The position numbers were made by a program, and so were the translations under genes. Under the pieces are notes generated by a model. It saw only the letters and a program-made list of their open reading frames with translations. It had not been told where the DNA came from and searched no databases. A DNA stretch of 64,000 nt, from NCBI RefSeq assembly GCF_002553505.1, contig NZ_PDCP01000030.1, positions 1 to 64,000 of the forward strand, written 5' to 3'. This DNA is from Mycolicibacterium agri (GTDB lineage Bacteria; Actinomycetota; Actinomycetes; Mycobacteriales; Mycobacteriaceae). Below, piece after piece: positions 23,422-31,697 of this stretch. Positions within the stretch are counted from its first letter, which is position 1; the number at the start of each line of letters is the position of its first letter.

Positions 23422-24288
23422 ATGTCGCTTCTGACTTTCGACAATCAGGTCGCCATCGTCACCGGAGCCGGCGGAGGGCTCGGGCGATGTCACGCCGTTG
23501 AACTCGCGCGCCGAGGCGCTCGCGTCGTCGTCAACGATCTCGGCAGCACAGTGCACGGCGCGGGTGCGTCGATCTCACCGGCACAGGACGTTGTCGACGA
23601 AATCACCGCGGCGGGCGGCACCGCGATCGCCAACGGCGACTCGGTGGCCACGGAGGAAGGCGGCGCCGCGATTGTCTCCGCCGCCATGGAAGCTTTCGGA
23701 CAGGTGGACATCCTGGTGAACAACGCCGGAATCCTTCGTGACGCCGCTTTCAAGAACATGACCGCCGAACAGGTGGAAGCGGTCATCTCGGTGCATCTTC
23801 TCGGTGCCTTCAACGTCACACGCGCCGTCTGGCCGATAATGCGGGAGCAGAACTACGGCAGGATCGTGCAAACGACTTCGGGCACCGGGCTGTTCGGCAA
23901 CTTCGGGCAGGCCAACTACGGCGCTGCCAAGATGGGGCTGGTCGGCATGATGCATGTCCTGGCCATCGAAGGAGCGCGAAACGGCATTGCGATCAACGCG
24001 ATAGCACCGATCGCGCGGACTCGGATGACCGAGGACATCATGGGCGAAGCCGGCAAGACCATGGATCCCGAACTGGTCACCCCGGTCGTGATCTATCTGT
24101 CGCATCGCGATTGTGACCGCACCGCCCATATCTATTCGGTCGGGGCAGGCAAGGTGTCCCGCGTTTTCATCGGCGTCACGGAGGGCGTCGAAAACACCTC
24201 GCTGACAGCAGAATCCGTCGCAGCGGCGATCGAGTTGATCGATGAGACCAAGTCGTTCATGGTCCGCGGCGGACCGCAAACGGGCTGA
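23422..24288 (+). CDS. SDR-family 3-hydroxyacyl-CoA dehydrogenase-like
   Basis: The 288-residue protein begins MSLLTFDNQVAIVTGAGGGLGRCHAVELARRG, with the TGxxxGxG NAD(P) motif at residues 14-21. NNAGILRD follows, then catalytic QTTSGTGLFG and Y-x3-K in NYGAAKMGLVG. The sequence resembles the 17beta-HSD type 4/MFE-2 dehydrogenase family, which oxidises 3-hydroxyacyl-CoA. The C-terminal part (SVGAGKVSRVFIGVTEG, MVRGGPQTG) is longer than in minimal SDRs and fits this group. It is convergent with the crotonase at 24290, one base apart. Confidence 0.87.
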   Translation: MSLLTFDNQVAIVTGAGGGLGRCHAVELARRGARVVVNDLGSTVHGAGASISPAQDVVDEITAAGGTAIANGDSVATEEGGAAIVSAAMEAFGQVDILVNNAGILRDAAFKNMTAEQVEAVISVHLLGAFNVTRAVWPIMREQNYGRIVQTTSGTGLFGNFGQANYGAAKMGLVGMMHVLAIEGARNGIAINAIAPIARTRMTEDIMGEAGKTMDPELVTPVVIYLSHRDCDRTAHIYSVGAGKVSRVFIGVTEGVENTSLTAESVAAAIELIDETKSFMVRGGPQTG

Positions 24289-24289
24289 T

Positions 24290-25111
24290 TCAAAACCCCC
24301 TGAACCGCGGTCGGCGGCGCTCGGCGAACGCCTGCAGTCCCTCCTGCAGGTCCGCGGTGCGCGACACCACCTCCTGCGCCCAGGCCTCCTGCTCGAAGGC
24401 CCGTTCCCTGCCCGACTCCGATGACACCGAGAGCAGGCGCTTCGTCAGCGCCAGCGCCACCGTCGGGCCCGCCGCAAGGCGTCGGGCGAGTTCTTCGGCT
24501 GCCGCGTCGGTCTCCTGCCTCGCCACTACCCGGTTGACCAACCCCAACCGCTCACACGTCGCGGCATCCACCGGTTCGCCCAACATCAGCAGTTCGGCCG
24601 CCCTGCGCAGTCCCACGATCCTGGTCAACAGGTGAATCGCGCCCGAATCGGGCAACACGCCGCGATGCACGAAGGCCTGCACGAGCGTCGCCTCCTGCGC
24701 CATCACGACCAGGTCGCATGCCAGCACCAGGCTTGCCCCTGCACCCGCGGCCGTGCCCTTGACCGCGGCGACGACGGGCTTGTCGCAGTCGAGTACGGCC
24801 ACGATCAGTCGCTGCCAGCCGTTTTGGAGCATCCTCGCTATGTCACCGGGCCGCTTTTCGCGCGCAGGCTCAGCGGGCGGATCCGGCGACAGTCCCGCGC
24901 CTGCGCAGAAATGCCGGTCGCCGGTCGCCCTCAAGAGGACAGCCCGCACCGCGGGGTCAGCGCCGGCACGCGCGAATGACTGGATCAACGTGTCACGTGC
25001 CAACGGGGACAACGAGTTTCCCACATTCGGCCGGTCGATGGTGATGCGGCAGACATTGTCTTCGCCAACGGTTACCAGGACCCCCGGTTCTTCTTCGGTC
25101 ATCTCGTCCAT
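24290..25111 (-). CDS. Enoyl-CoA hydratase/isomerase family protein
   Basis: The protein has 273 residues from ATG 25111; a second in-frame ATG at 25102 is possible. Crotonase motifs: ITIDRPNVGNSLSPLARDTL, RHFCAGAGLSPDPPAEP, GTAAGAGASLVLACDLVVMAQEA and HRGVLPDSGAIHLLTRIVGLRRA. The C-terminus ends EGLQAFAERRRPRFRGF, the usual EchA tail. It is divergent from the operon starting at 25198, with a B-type palindrome in between, and convergent with the SDR gene. Confidence 0.87.
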   Translation of the reverse strand: MDEMTEEEPGVLVTVGEDNVCRITIDRPNVGNSLSPLARDTLIQSFARAGADPAVRAVLLRATGDRHFCAGAGLSPDPPAEPAREKRPGDIARMLQNGWQRLIVAVLDCDKPVVAAVKGTAAGAGASLVLACDLVVMAQEATLVQAFVHRGVLPDSGAIHLLTRIVGLRRAAELLMLGEPVDAATCERLGLVNRVVARQETDAAAEELARRLAAGPTVALALTKRLLSVSSESGRERAFEQEAWAQEVVSRTADLQEGLQAFAERRRPRFRGF

Positions 25112-25117
25112 CCCTGC

Positions 25118-25132
25118 GTTAACGGCATTTCC
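25118..25132. promoter_or_regulatory. B-type palindrome between crotonase and MaoC operon
   Basis: GTTAACGGCATTTCC shares 13 of 15 positions with the site at 20155-20169 in the same orientation and has two mismatches to the consensus. It starts 7 bp upstream of the minus-strand crotonase start. Confidence 0.45.
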
Positions 25133-25197
25133 GTTTTTCGGGTATCTTAATTTCCGCCGGGGTTCGGGCGATGGGAACCACGACAGGGAGGCGCTGG

Positions 25198-26448
25198 ATG
25201 GCGGCAGTTGGGCAGATCACCGATGAGGGGCTGGCCCGGCTGCGCGCCACCATCGGCATCGCGGTGCCGCATCCGCAGCCCCCGCACTATCGCCGCCCCA
25301 ACGAGGACACTTTTCGCCATGTCGCCGAAGCATACGGCGACGACAATCCGCTATGGGTCGATCCGGAGTACGCCGCCAAGTCGGTGTGGGGTGAATCGAT
25401 CGCGCCGCCTGCGCTGATCGGTGGCGACACGTTGATCGGGGAGGACGAGGTCACCGAACTCTCAGACGAGGAGCGCGCCGCGACCAAGGGTGACCCGCTG
25501 CGCGGCGTGCATGCGTTCTACGCCGGGTCGTCGCGTGAGTGGTGGGCCCCGCTGCGCGCCAACCATCGGGTGTTCCGCCGCAACGCACTGGTGGCCGCAC
25601 TAGACAAACGCAGTGACTTCGCCGGTCGCGCAGTCCACGAATGGTCGGCGCAGGTGTTCCGTGACGACGAGGGCGTCCTTCTGGGTGGGCAATACCGCAA
25701 CATGATTCGCACCGAACGCGACAAGGCGCGCGGACGCAAGAAGTACGACTCGGTGCAACTCAAGACCTGGACTGCCGAAGAGATCGCTGAAATCGACGAA
25801 CGCTATGCGCGCGAGGCACCACGCGGGCCGGAGCCGAGGTGGTGGGAAGACGTCGACGAGGGCGACGACATCGGGTCGCTGACGAAGGGTCCCCTCACGG
25901 TCACCGACATGGTCTGCTGGCATGTCGGCGTTGGCACCGGCCTCTACGGCGTAAGACCGTTGCGATTGGCATGGCGGAATCGCCAACGTATCCCGCGCTT
26001 CTACACGCCGAACGAACACGGCGTCCCCGACGTCATGCAACGGGTGCACTGGGAACCCGAAGCCGCCCGAAGCGCCGGTAATCCGACGACCTTTGACTAC
26101 GGTCGCATGCGGGAGACGTGGCTCATCCATCTGTGCACCGACTGGATGGGCGACGACGCATGGTTGTGGAAATTGGATTGCGAATTCCGGCTGTTCAACT
26201 ATGTGGGCGACCTGCACACCATCACCGGCACCCTGGTCCGCAAGTACCTCGCGGACGGCGATCGTCCCGCGGTGGATCTCGAGTTGGCAGCCATCAACCA
26301 GCGCGGTGAAGTCACCACCCCGGGGCACGCGACCGTCCTGCTGCCCAGCCGCAACCGGGGCCCAGTCCGGCTGCCCGATCCGCCGGACGGTGCAACGAAT
26401 CTCGCCGACGTGCTGCGCGCCGTCACGGCCCAGTTCGCGGGGCGCTGA
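25198..26448 (+). CDS. MaoC-like protein with FAS1-like dehydratase N-domain
   Basis: From ATG 25198, which follows GGGAGGCGCTGG, the protein has 416 residues; ATG 25171 is less likely. Two hotdog modules are visible. The N-terminal one has RHVAEAYGDDNPLWVDPEYAAKSVWG and IAPPALIGGD. The C-terminal half holds GSLTKGPLTVTDMVCWHVG and later GDLHTITGTLVRKYL. Such double-hotdog proteins hydrate enoyl-CoA. It opens a plus-strand operon of six genes (to 31553) encoding several beta-oxidation steps. A B-type palindrome lies between it and the divergent crotonase. Confidence 0.82.
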   Translation: MAAVGQITDEGLARLRATIGIAVPHPQPPHYRRPNEDTFRHVAEAYGDDNPLWVDPEYAAKSVWGESIAPPALIGGDTLIGEDEVTELSDEERAATKGDPLRGVHAFYAGSSREWWAPLRANHRVFRRNALVAALDKRSDFAGRAVHEWSAQVFRDDEGVLLGGQYRNMIRTERDKARGRKKYDSVQLKTWTAEEIAEIDERYAREAPRGPEPRWWEDVDEGDDIGSLTKGPLTVTDMVCWHVGVGTGLYGVRPLRLAWRNRQRIPRFYTPNEHGVPDVMQRVHWEPEAARSAGNPTTFDYGRMRETWLIHLCTDWMGDDAWLWKLDCEFRLFNYVGDLHTITGTLVRKYLADGDRPAVDLELAAINQRGEVTTPGHATVLLPSRNRGPVRLPDPPDGATNLADVLRAVTAQFAGR

Positions 26449-26454
26449 CCAAGC

Positions 26455-27261
26455 ATGGGGTACGCGAGTGTTTCTGGTCTTCGGGCCGAGCAGCGAGGTC
26501 CGGTCCTGGCCCTCACCCTGGACCGTGCGGAGAAGCGCAACGCCATTAATGACGTGATGCTCGACGCGATGATCGGGCATCTCGCCGCCGCCGGAATCGA
26601 CGAGACGGTTCGGGTCATCCGCATCGACGCCGAAGGACCGGACTTCTGCGCAGGGTCCGATCTTGTGGCCAACAACGCGAAGTCGGAACGCAAACCGCGG
26701 GTGGGCAGCACGCAACGCCGACTGCCGAACAAGGCGAACCGGCTCATCCCGTTGATGCTCGAAACTCAAGTCCCGATTGTCGCTGTGGTGCGGGGCTGGG
26801 CCGCGGGACTGGGCTTTCACATGGCCCTGGCATCGGACTTCTGCGTCGCCGCCGAGGACGCCCGGTTCTGGGAACCGTTCATGGCCCGCGGCTTCACACC
26901 GGACAGCGGCGCGACCTGGCTGCTGCCGCGGCTGATCGGGCCGGTCCGCACCAGGACACTGCTGATGCTCGGTGAGGAGGTCTCGGGTTCCACCGCGGCC
27001 GACTGGAACATCATCCACGCCGCCTGCCCTGCCGACGATTTGCCCCACGTCGCAGAAAAGCTCGTGGCCAGACTCAGCGAGGCGCCCACGGTGGCGCTCG
27101 GACTGACCAAGTGGCTGCTGCACAGCGGCAACGGACTCGATCTCGATCGCCATCTCCAGAACGAGGCGATGGCGCTCGAACTCTCCAGTCGCAGCGACGA
27201 TTTCAAGGAAGGCCTGGCGGCGTTCAATCAGAGACGCAACGCAAAGTTCCAGGGACGATGA
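26455..27261 (+). CDS. Enoyl-CoA hydratase/isomerase family protein
   Basis: A 268-residue crotonase with LTLDRAEKRNAINDVMLDAM, the oxyanion-hole strand DFCAGSDLVANN, and VRGWAAGLGFHMALASDFCVAAED. The region FMARGFTPDSGATWLLPRLIG contains the Asp/Ser often seen in hydratases of this subgroup. It starts 6 bp after the MaoC gene and its stop overlaps the FadE start (ATGA), so it is the second gene of the operon. Hydration, isomerisation or ring hydrolysis of the CoA ester are all possible in this family. Confidence 0.86.
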   Translation: MGYASVSGLRAEQRGPVLALTLDRAEKRNAINDVMLDAMIGHLAAAGIDETVRVIRIDAEGPDFCAGSDLVANNAKSERKPRVGSTQRRLPNKANRLIPLMLETQVPIVAVVRGWAAGLGFHMALASDFCVAAEDARFWEPFMARGFTPDSGATWLLPRLIGPVRTRTLLMLGEEVSGSTAADWNIIHAACPADDLPHVAEKLVARLSEAPTVALGLTKWLLHSGNGLDLDRHLQNEAMALELSSRSDDFKEGLAAFNQRRNAKFQGR

Positions 27262-28505
27262 GCCGCTTACCGATCTTCGCCGACACCCCGGCCGACGCTG
27301 CGGTCGAGGTGGTGCGGCGGTGGGTCGACACAGAGGTGCCCGTCGCATGGCGAAAGGCCGCCGCCGAAGGTCCCGGCGCCCTGCGAGCTGTCCGCAGCAC
27401 CGCCGAATATCAACAGTGGTACCCGGCATTCGCCGAGTCGGGTCTGGTGGCGCCGACCTGGATGCCCGAGCACGGCGGCCTTGGTATCGGCAATGACGTC
27501 GCCAGGGCAATCGAGGGCGTGCTCGCACCGCTGCGCATGCCGCGCCTGAATCCGCTGGGACTCAACAACGCCGCCGCAGCCCTGTTCAGCCACGGCACCG
27601 AAGAGCAGCGGCAACGTTTCCTCCCACCGATCGTTCGCAACGAAGAGAAATGGTGTCAGCTCTTCAGCGAACCCGGCGCAGGCTCCGACCTCGCGTCACT
27701 GGCGACACGGGCGGTGCGCGACGGCGACGCCTGGGTGATCACCGGACAGAAGGTGTGGACCACATGGGCCGACGAAGCAGATTTCGCTATCCTGCTCGCG
27801 CGCACCGATCCTGATCAGCCCAAACACCAAGGCATCACCTACTTCCTGCTACACATGCATCAACCCGGGGTGCAGGTGCGGCCGCTGCGCCAGATCACCG
27901 GCGAAGCGGAGTTCAACGAGGTCTTCCTCGACGGAGCTCGGGTGCCCGACGCGCACCGTGTCGGCGATGTCAACGACGGCTGGCGGGTCAGCGCATCGAC
28001 GTTGGCCAGCGAGCGGCAGATGGTGTCGGGGGCCCGATCCGGCGGGATGGGGCGGCTCGGCGGCTTCAGCGCGCATCGGCTGATTTCACTGGCTCAAGAG
28101 ACCGGGCGCTGGGACGACCCCGTCGTGCAAACCAAGGTGATGCGGCTGTGGGCTCAAGAGAAGATCCGCGGGTGGACCAATGACCGTGTGCGCGCGGCGC
28201 TTTCGGCGGGGCAGTCCCCCGGCGCGGCGTCGTCTATCGGCAAGGTTCACCAAGCGACGCTCAACCAACAGATCCAGGATCTGATGGTGGACCTGCTGGG
28301 GGTCGCGGCGGTGGCCTGGACCGCCACCGATGTGCCCGACGCGCTGCCGGACGAGGTGCGCGGCATGCTGCGCAGCCTGGCCAACAGCACCGAAGGCGGC
28401 ACGACCGACATCAACAAGAACATCCTCGGTGAGCGAGTCTTGGGCCTGCCCAGAGAGCCCGATCCGTGGAAGGGCAAGCCGTGGCGGGAGATTCCACGGT
28501 CATGA
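27258..28505 (+). CDS. Acyl-CoA dehydrogenase
   Basis: The start at ATG 27258 overlaps the previous stop by 4 bp; 415 residues. Motifs: WMPEHGGLGIGNDVARAIE, CQLFSEPGAGSDLASLATRAVRDGDAWVITGQKVWTTWAD and RTDPDQPKHQGITYFLLHM. The C-terminal NSTEGGTTDINKNILGERVLGLPRE has a Glu just before GG that may be the base. It resembles long FadE proteins of the FadE6/FadE17 type. No short partner is adjacent; the FadE at 37930 or the pair at 34441/35640 may be used in the same pathway, but this cannot be told from sequence. Confidence 0.87.
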   Translation: MSRLPIFADTPADAAVEVVRRWVDTEVPVAWRKAAAEGPGALRAVRSTAEYQQWYPAFAESGLVAPTWMPEHGGLGIGNDVARAIEGVLAPLRMPRLNPLGLNNAAAALFSHGTEEQRQRFLPPIVRNEEKWCQLFSEPGAGSDLASLATRAVRDGDAWVITGQKVWTTWADEADFAILLARTDPDQPKHQGITYFLLHMHQPGVQVRPLRQITGEAEFNEVFLDGARVPDAHRVGDVNDGWRVSASTLASERQMVSGARSGGMGRLGGFSAHRLISLAQETGRWDDPVVQTKVMRLWAQEKIRGWTNDRVRAALSAGQSPGAASSIGKVHQATLNQQIQDLMVDLLGVAAVAWTATDVPDALPDEVRGMLRSLANSTEGGTTDINKNILGERVLGLPREPDPWKGKPWREIPRS

Positions 28506-29314
28506 CCGTCTACGAGCGCCTCGTCATCGAGAAGTCCGACGGCGTCGGCTGGCTCATCCTGAACCGGCCGGATGCCGGCAACGCATTCGATGCACTGATG
28601 CTCGACGAACTCGAGGCCGCGTGGGCGGAGCTGGACAGCGACCACGACGTACACGTGATTGTCAACGCCGCCAACGGCAAGGCATTCTGCACCGGTATGG
28701 ACGTGGTACAGGTGGCCCGCGACAAAGCCGCGATGCGGAAACACTCACGTCGGACCAGGGATGCCGAACTGAAGATCTCGTCATGGCACTGCGGGGTGTG
28801 GAAGCCGGTGATAGCCGCCGTCAACGGCGTGTGTGCAGGTGGAGGCCTGCATCTGGTCGCCGATGCCGACATCGTGATCGCCGCCGAGCACGCTTCGTTC
28901 GTCGATCCCCACGTTTCGGTGGGACAGGCGGTGGCATACGAAGCGATCACCTTGGCACGGAAGTCTCCGATGGAGGCGATAACGCGGATGGCGCTGAGTG
29001 GTAAGGGCGAACGCATCTGCGCACAACGGGCATACGAGTTGGGGATCGTCTCGGAGGTGGTTTCGGCCGAACAGCTGCGGCCGGCGGCGGCACGTCTCGC
29101 GGCGGCCGTCGCGACCAACTCGCCGACGGCGATGCGAGCCACCAAGAAGGCGTTGTGGTATTCACTCGAGGTCGGTCTTTCTGAGGCCAGAGCCGCTGCC
29201 GCCGAGACGATCTGGCGGCTGCGCGATCACCCCGACCATGCCGAGGGCGTGGGCGCGTGGCGAGAGAAGCGTCAAGCGCGCTGGCAGCCGCTCGATCCCG
29301 TGGAGGTGCCGTGA
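28502..29314 (+). CDS. Enoyl-CoA hydratase/isomerase, tandem copy 1
   Basis: ATG 28502 overlaps the FadE stop. The 270 residues include LILNRPDAGNAFDALMLDEL, AFCTGMDVVQVARDKA and the block WHCGVWKPVIAAVNGVCAGGGLHLVADADIVI. It is closely similar to the next gene along its whole length (shared WHC-x-V-x-KPVI-x-AVNGVCAGGGLH and ASFVDPHVS-x-GQ). The two appear to be a tandem duplication, with both copies kept in frame and coupled. Different substrates or a heteromeric enzyme are possible. Confidence 0.86.
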   Translation: MTVYERLVIEKSDGVGWLILNRPDAGNAFDALMLDELEAAWAELDSDHDVHVIVNAANGKAFCTGMDVVQVARDKAAMRKHSRRTRDAELKISSWHCGVWKPVIAAVNGVCAGGGLHLVADADIVIAAEHASFVDPHVSVGQAVAYEAITLARKSPMEAITRMALSGKGERICAQRAYELGIVSEVVSAEQLRPAAARLAAAVATNSPTAMRATKKALWYSLEVGLSEARAAAAETIWRLRDHPDHAEGVGAWREKRQARWQPLDPVEVP

Positions 29315-30111
29315 ATTTCCAGAGGCTGATCGTCGAGCGCCGAGGACCGGTCGGCTGGATCATCAACAACCGACCGGAGCGGCTCAACGCGTACGACGCG
29401 CTGATGCGCAGCGAGTTCCCCAGGGCGTGGGCCGAGCTGAATGCCGACCCCGCCGTGCGCGTCATCGTGCACACCGGAAACGGCAGAGCGTTTCAGGTGG
29501 GCGCCGACGTCGGCGACCTCGACGGTGACGGTGTGCGACAGTTCCAGGACACCTTGCGCACACTCGATCTCAAACTGACCGGATGGCATTGCAACGTCGA
29601 TAAACCCGTCATCACCGCGGTGAACGGGGTATGTGCGGGCGGCGGACTGCACTGGGTCGCCGATGCTGACGTCGTGATCGCCGCGTCGGACGCCAGCTTC
29701 GTCGATCCCCATGTTTCGATCGGCCAGGTCAGCGCGCTGGAGACAATTGCGCTGATGCGCAAGATGCCCGCCGAGGCGGTGTTGCGGATGGCACTCGTCG
29801 GCAGTCATGAACGCCTCAGCGCCCAGCGCGCATACGAGCTCGGCATGATCAGCCAGGTCGTGGATCCACCCGACAAACTACGCGATGCGGCACAGGAGCT
29901 GGCCGAGAAGATCGCCAGGAACTCGCCCGCAGCGATGCGCGCCACCAAGCGGGCACTGTGGGGCGCGCTCGAGTACGGCTTGACCGATGCCTGCCGAGAG
30001 GGCGCCAAGCACCTGACGTCGATGTGGGGCCACGCAGATCAGAACGAAGGCCCATTGGCGTTCGCCGAGAAGCGAACGCCCAATTGGCAACCGCTGGAGC
30101 CAGATTCGTGA
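29311..30111 (+). CDS. Enoyl-CoA hydratase/isomerase, tandem copy 2
   Basis: GTG 29311 overlaps the previous stop (GTGA). The protein has 266 residues: WIINNRPERLNAYDALMRSE, AFQVGADVGDLD, WHCNVDKPVITAVNGVCAGGGLHWVADADVVI. Compared with copy 1 the active-site strand reads QVGAD instead of CTGMD, so the pocket differs. The C-terminal EKRTPNWQPLEPDS ends in the same style as copy 1 (EKRQARWQPLDP). Its stop overlaps the ligase start. Confidence 0.86.
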   Translation: MNFQRLIVERRGPVGWIINNRPERLNAYDALMRSEFPRAWAELNADPAVRVIVHTGNGRAFQVGADVGDLDGDGVRQFQDTLRTLDLKLTGWHCNVDKPVITAVNGVCAGGGLHWVADADVVIAASDASFVDPHVSIGQVSALETIALMRKMPAEAVLRMALVGSHERLSAQRAYELGMISQVVDPPDKLRDAAQELAEKIARNSPAAMRATKRALWGALEYGLTDACREGAKHLTSMWGHADQNEGPLAFAEKRTPNWQPLEPDS

Positions 30112-31553
30112 ATCTCGTCGACCTGCTGGCCGATGTTCCCGACACCGCGGTCCACACACTGGCGGCGGACGTGTCCCGTGCTGAGCTGGTTGCGAGTGCC
30201 GAGCGCCTGGCCGAGATAATCACTGAGACGGGAACTGCGGCCGGTCAGGTGGTCGCAGCGATGCTGCCGAACGAGGCCGCGACGGTGGCGGCGCTGTTCG
30301 GCGTCTGGCGTGCCGGCTGCGTCTACACACCGCTCAACCCGAGAGCGGCCGACGCCGAGCTGGCGGCCCAGCTCGAATCGCTCGATCCGGTGGCGGTGAT
30401 CACGACTCCTGAACAGGCCCATCGCTTTTCGGGGTCCGGGTTGCCGGTGGTCACTGCGTCGAACCTGGCATGGTCGCTCACGCAGACGTCGAAATCGTCC
30501 CGCGCGGCACATCGCTACGACGCCGACGTCGCGTTGCTGCAGTTCACATCGGGCACCACCGGTCCGCCGAAGCCCGTTCCGTTGCGCCACTCCGCCGTGC
30601 TCGACCTGATCGACCGGCTGCTGGTCAAGCTGCGTGGTGCGAAACGAGAGAGACGCGACAGGGCACCGATGCCGAATCTCGTACCGCTGTCGATGTCGCT
30701 GTGGGCCGGCATCTACCAGGTGCTGTTCGCCTTCCGAGCGGGCTCCGGTGTCGTGTTGATGGACCGGTTCTCGCCCGCGGACTTCGCAGCGTTGGTCAAG
30801 CGCCACCAGCTGCGCTCCACGGTGTTGCCTCCGGCAGCATTGACGATGGTTCTGCACGACACGTCGGTCACAGACCTGTCGCCGCTGCGACTCGTCCGGT
30901 CCATCACCGCGCCCCTGTCCCCCGTCCAAGCAGCGCGCTTCCGCGACAAATTCGGTGTGCTCGTGCTGAATTCCTACGGTCAAACGGAACTCGGCGGTGA
31001 AGTCGTCGGGTGGTCCGCCGCCGATGCCCGCAGGTGGGGCGAGACCAAGCTCGGTTCCGTCGGACGGCCGCTACCTGGCATCGACGTGACGATCGCCGAC
31101 GACGAGGTGATGGTGCGCACGCCGACAACGGCGGCGCGCAACATCGACCCTGCGTTTTTCGACAGGCTCACCGATGACGGCTGGTTCCACACGGGCGATT
31201 TGGGCTGGTTCGACGAAGACGGATTCCTCTGGCTCGACGGCCGCGTGTCGGACATGATCAACCGCGGTGGGCTCAAGGTGTTCCCCGGCGCCGTCGAAGA
31301 CGTGCTGCTGGCCGCCCACGGCGTGCGGGAAGCCGCCGTGGTGGGCGTACCCGACAAGCGACTTGGCGAAGTGCCATGGGCCTTCGTCGTACGGACCGAC
31401 GACAAGCTCGGCGAAGACGAACTGATCGCCTGGTGTCGCGAGCACCTGACACCGTACCGAGTCCCTGTGCGGGTCGTGTTCGTCGAGCAGCTGCCGCGCA
31501 ACGACGTCGGCAAAGTTCTCAAGCGCGAACTCGCCACTCTGGCCGACGCATAG
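30108..31553 (+). CDS. AMP-dependent acyl-CoA synthetase
   Basis: GTG 30108 overlaps the crotonase stop by 4 bp; 481 residues. The P-loop reads LLQFTSGTTGPPKPVPLRHS, with KPV in place of the usual KGV. Further motifs are NSYGQTELGGEVVG, HTGDLGWFDEDGFLWLDGRVSDMINRGGLKVFPG and PRNDVGKVLKREL with the catalytic Lys. It is the last gene of the coupled operon begun at 25198. It probably activates an acid intermediate to its CoA ester. Confidence 0.86.
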   Translation: MNLVDLLADVPDTAVHTLAADVSRAELVASAERLAEIITETGTAAGQVVAAMLPNEAATVAALFGVWRAGCVYTPLNPRAADAELAAQLESLDPVAVITTPEQAHRFSGSGLPVVTASNLAWSLTQTSKSSRAAHRYDADVALLQFTSGTTGPPKPVPLRHSAVLDLIDRLLVKLRGAKRERRDRAPMPNLVPLSMSLWAGIYQVLFAFRAGSGVVLMDRFSPADFAALVKRHQLRSTVLPPAALTMVLHDTSVTDLSPLRLVRSITAPLSPVQAARFRDKFGVLVLNSYGQTELGGEVVGWSAADARRWGETKLGSVGRPLPGIDVTIADDEVMVRTPTTAARNIDPAFFDRLTDDGWFHTGDLGWFDEDGFLWLDGRVSDMINRGGLKVFPGAVEDVLLAAHGVREAAVVGVPDKRLGEVPWAFVVRTDDKLGEDELIAWCREHLTPYRVPVRVVFVEQLPRNDVGKVLKRELATLADA

Positions 31554-31628
31554 GCGGCCGCTGTGTGATCCGAGCGCGGCCGACCCGCGGATAGTGATGA
31601 CGTCGCTACCGATTCGGACGACGCGGTC

Positions 31629-31644
31629 GAGAACACCACTTCTC
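31629..31644. promoter_or_regulatory. A-type operator, perfect, upstream of amidohydrolase
   Basis: GAGAACACCACTTCTC fits GAGAAY-N5-TTCTC without mismatch. TACCGT (31663-31668) fits a -10 box 18 bp further on, exactly the spacing seen at 37829 and 56255, so the TTCTC half would cover the -35 region. Confidence 0.65.
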
Positions 31645-31651
31645 AATTTGC

Positions 31652-31666
31652 GATAATGGCGTTACC
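31652..31666. promoter_or_regulatory. B-type palindrome, perfect match
   Basis: GATAATGGCGTTACC is a full match to GRTAAYGNCRTTAYC. It starts 23 bp after the A-type site, as at 10763/10786, and overlaps the probable -10 box of the amidohydrolase gene at 31698. Confidence 0.55.
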
Positions 31667-31697
31667 GTGATGGCGGAAAAAGCGAAGGAGCCGACAG

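Noticed and set aside
25600-27528. 642-codon minus-strand frame over the MaoC and crotonase genes
   Set aside because: Low-complexity Arg/Gly-rich composition and opposite strand to two clear genes with overlapping starts.
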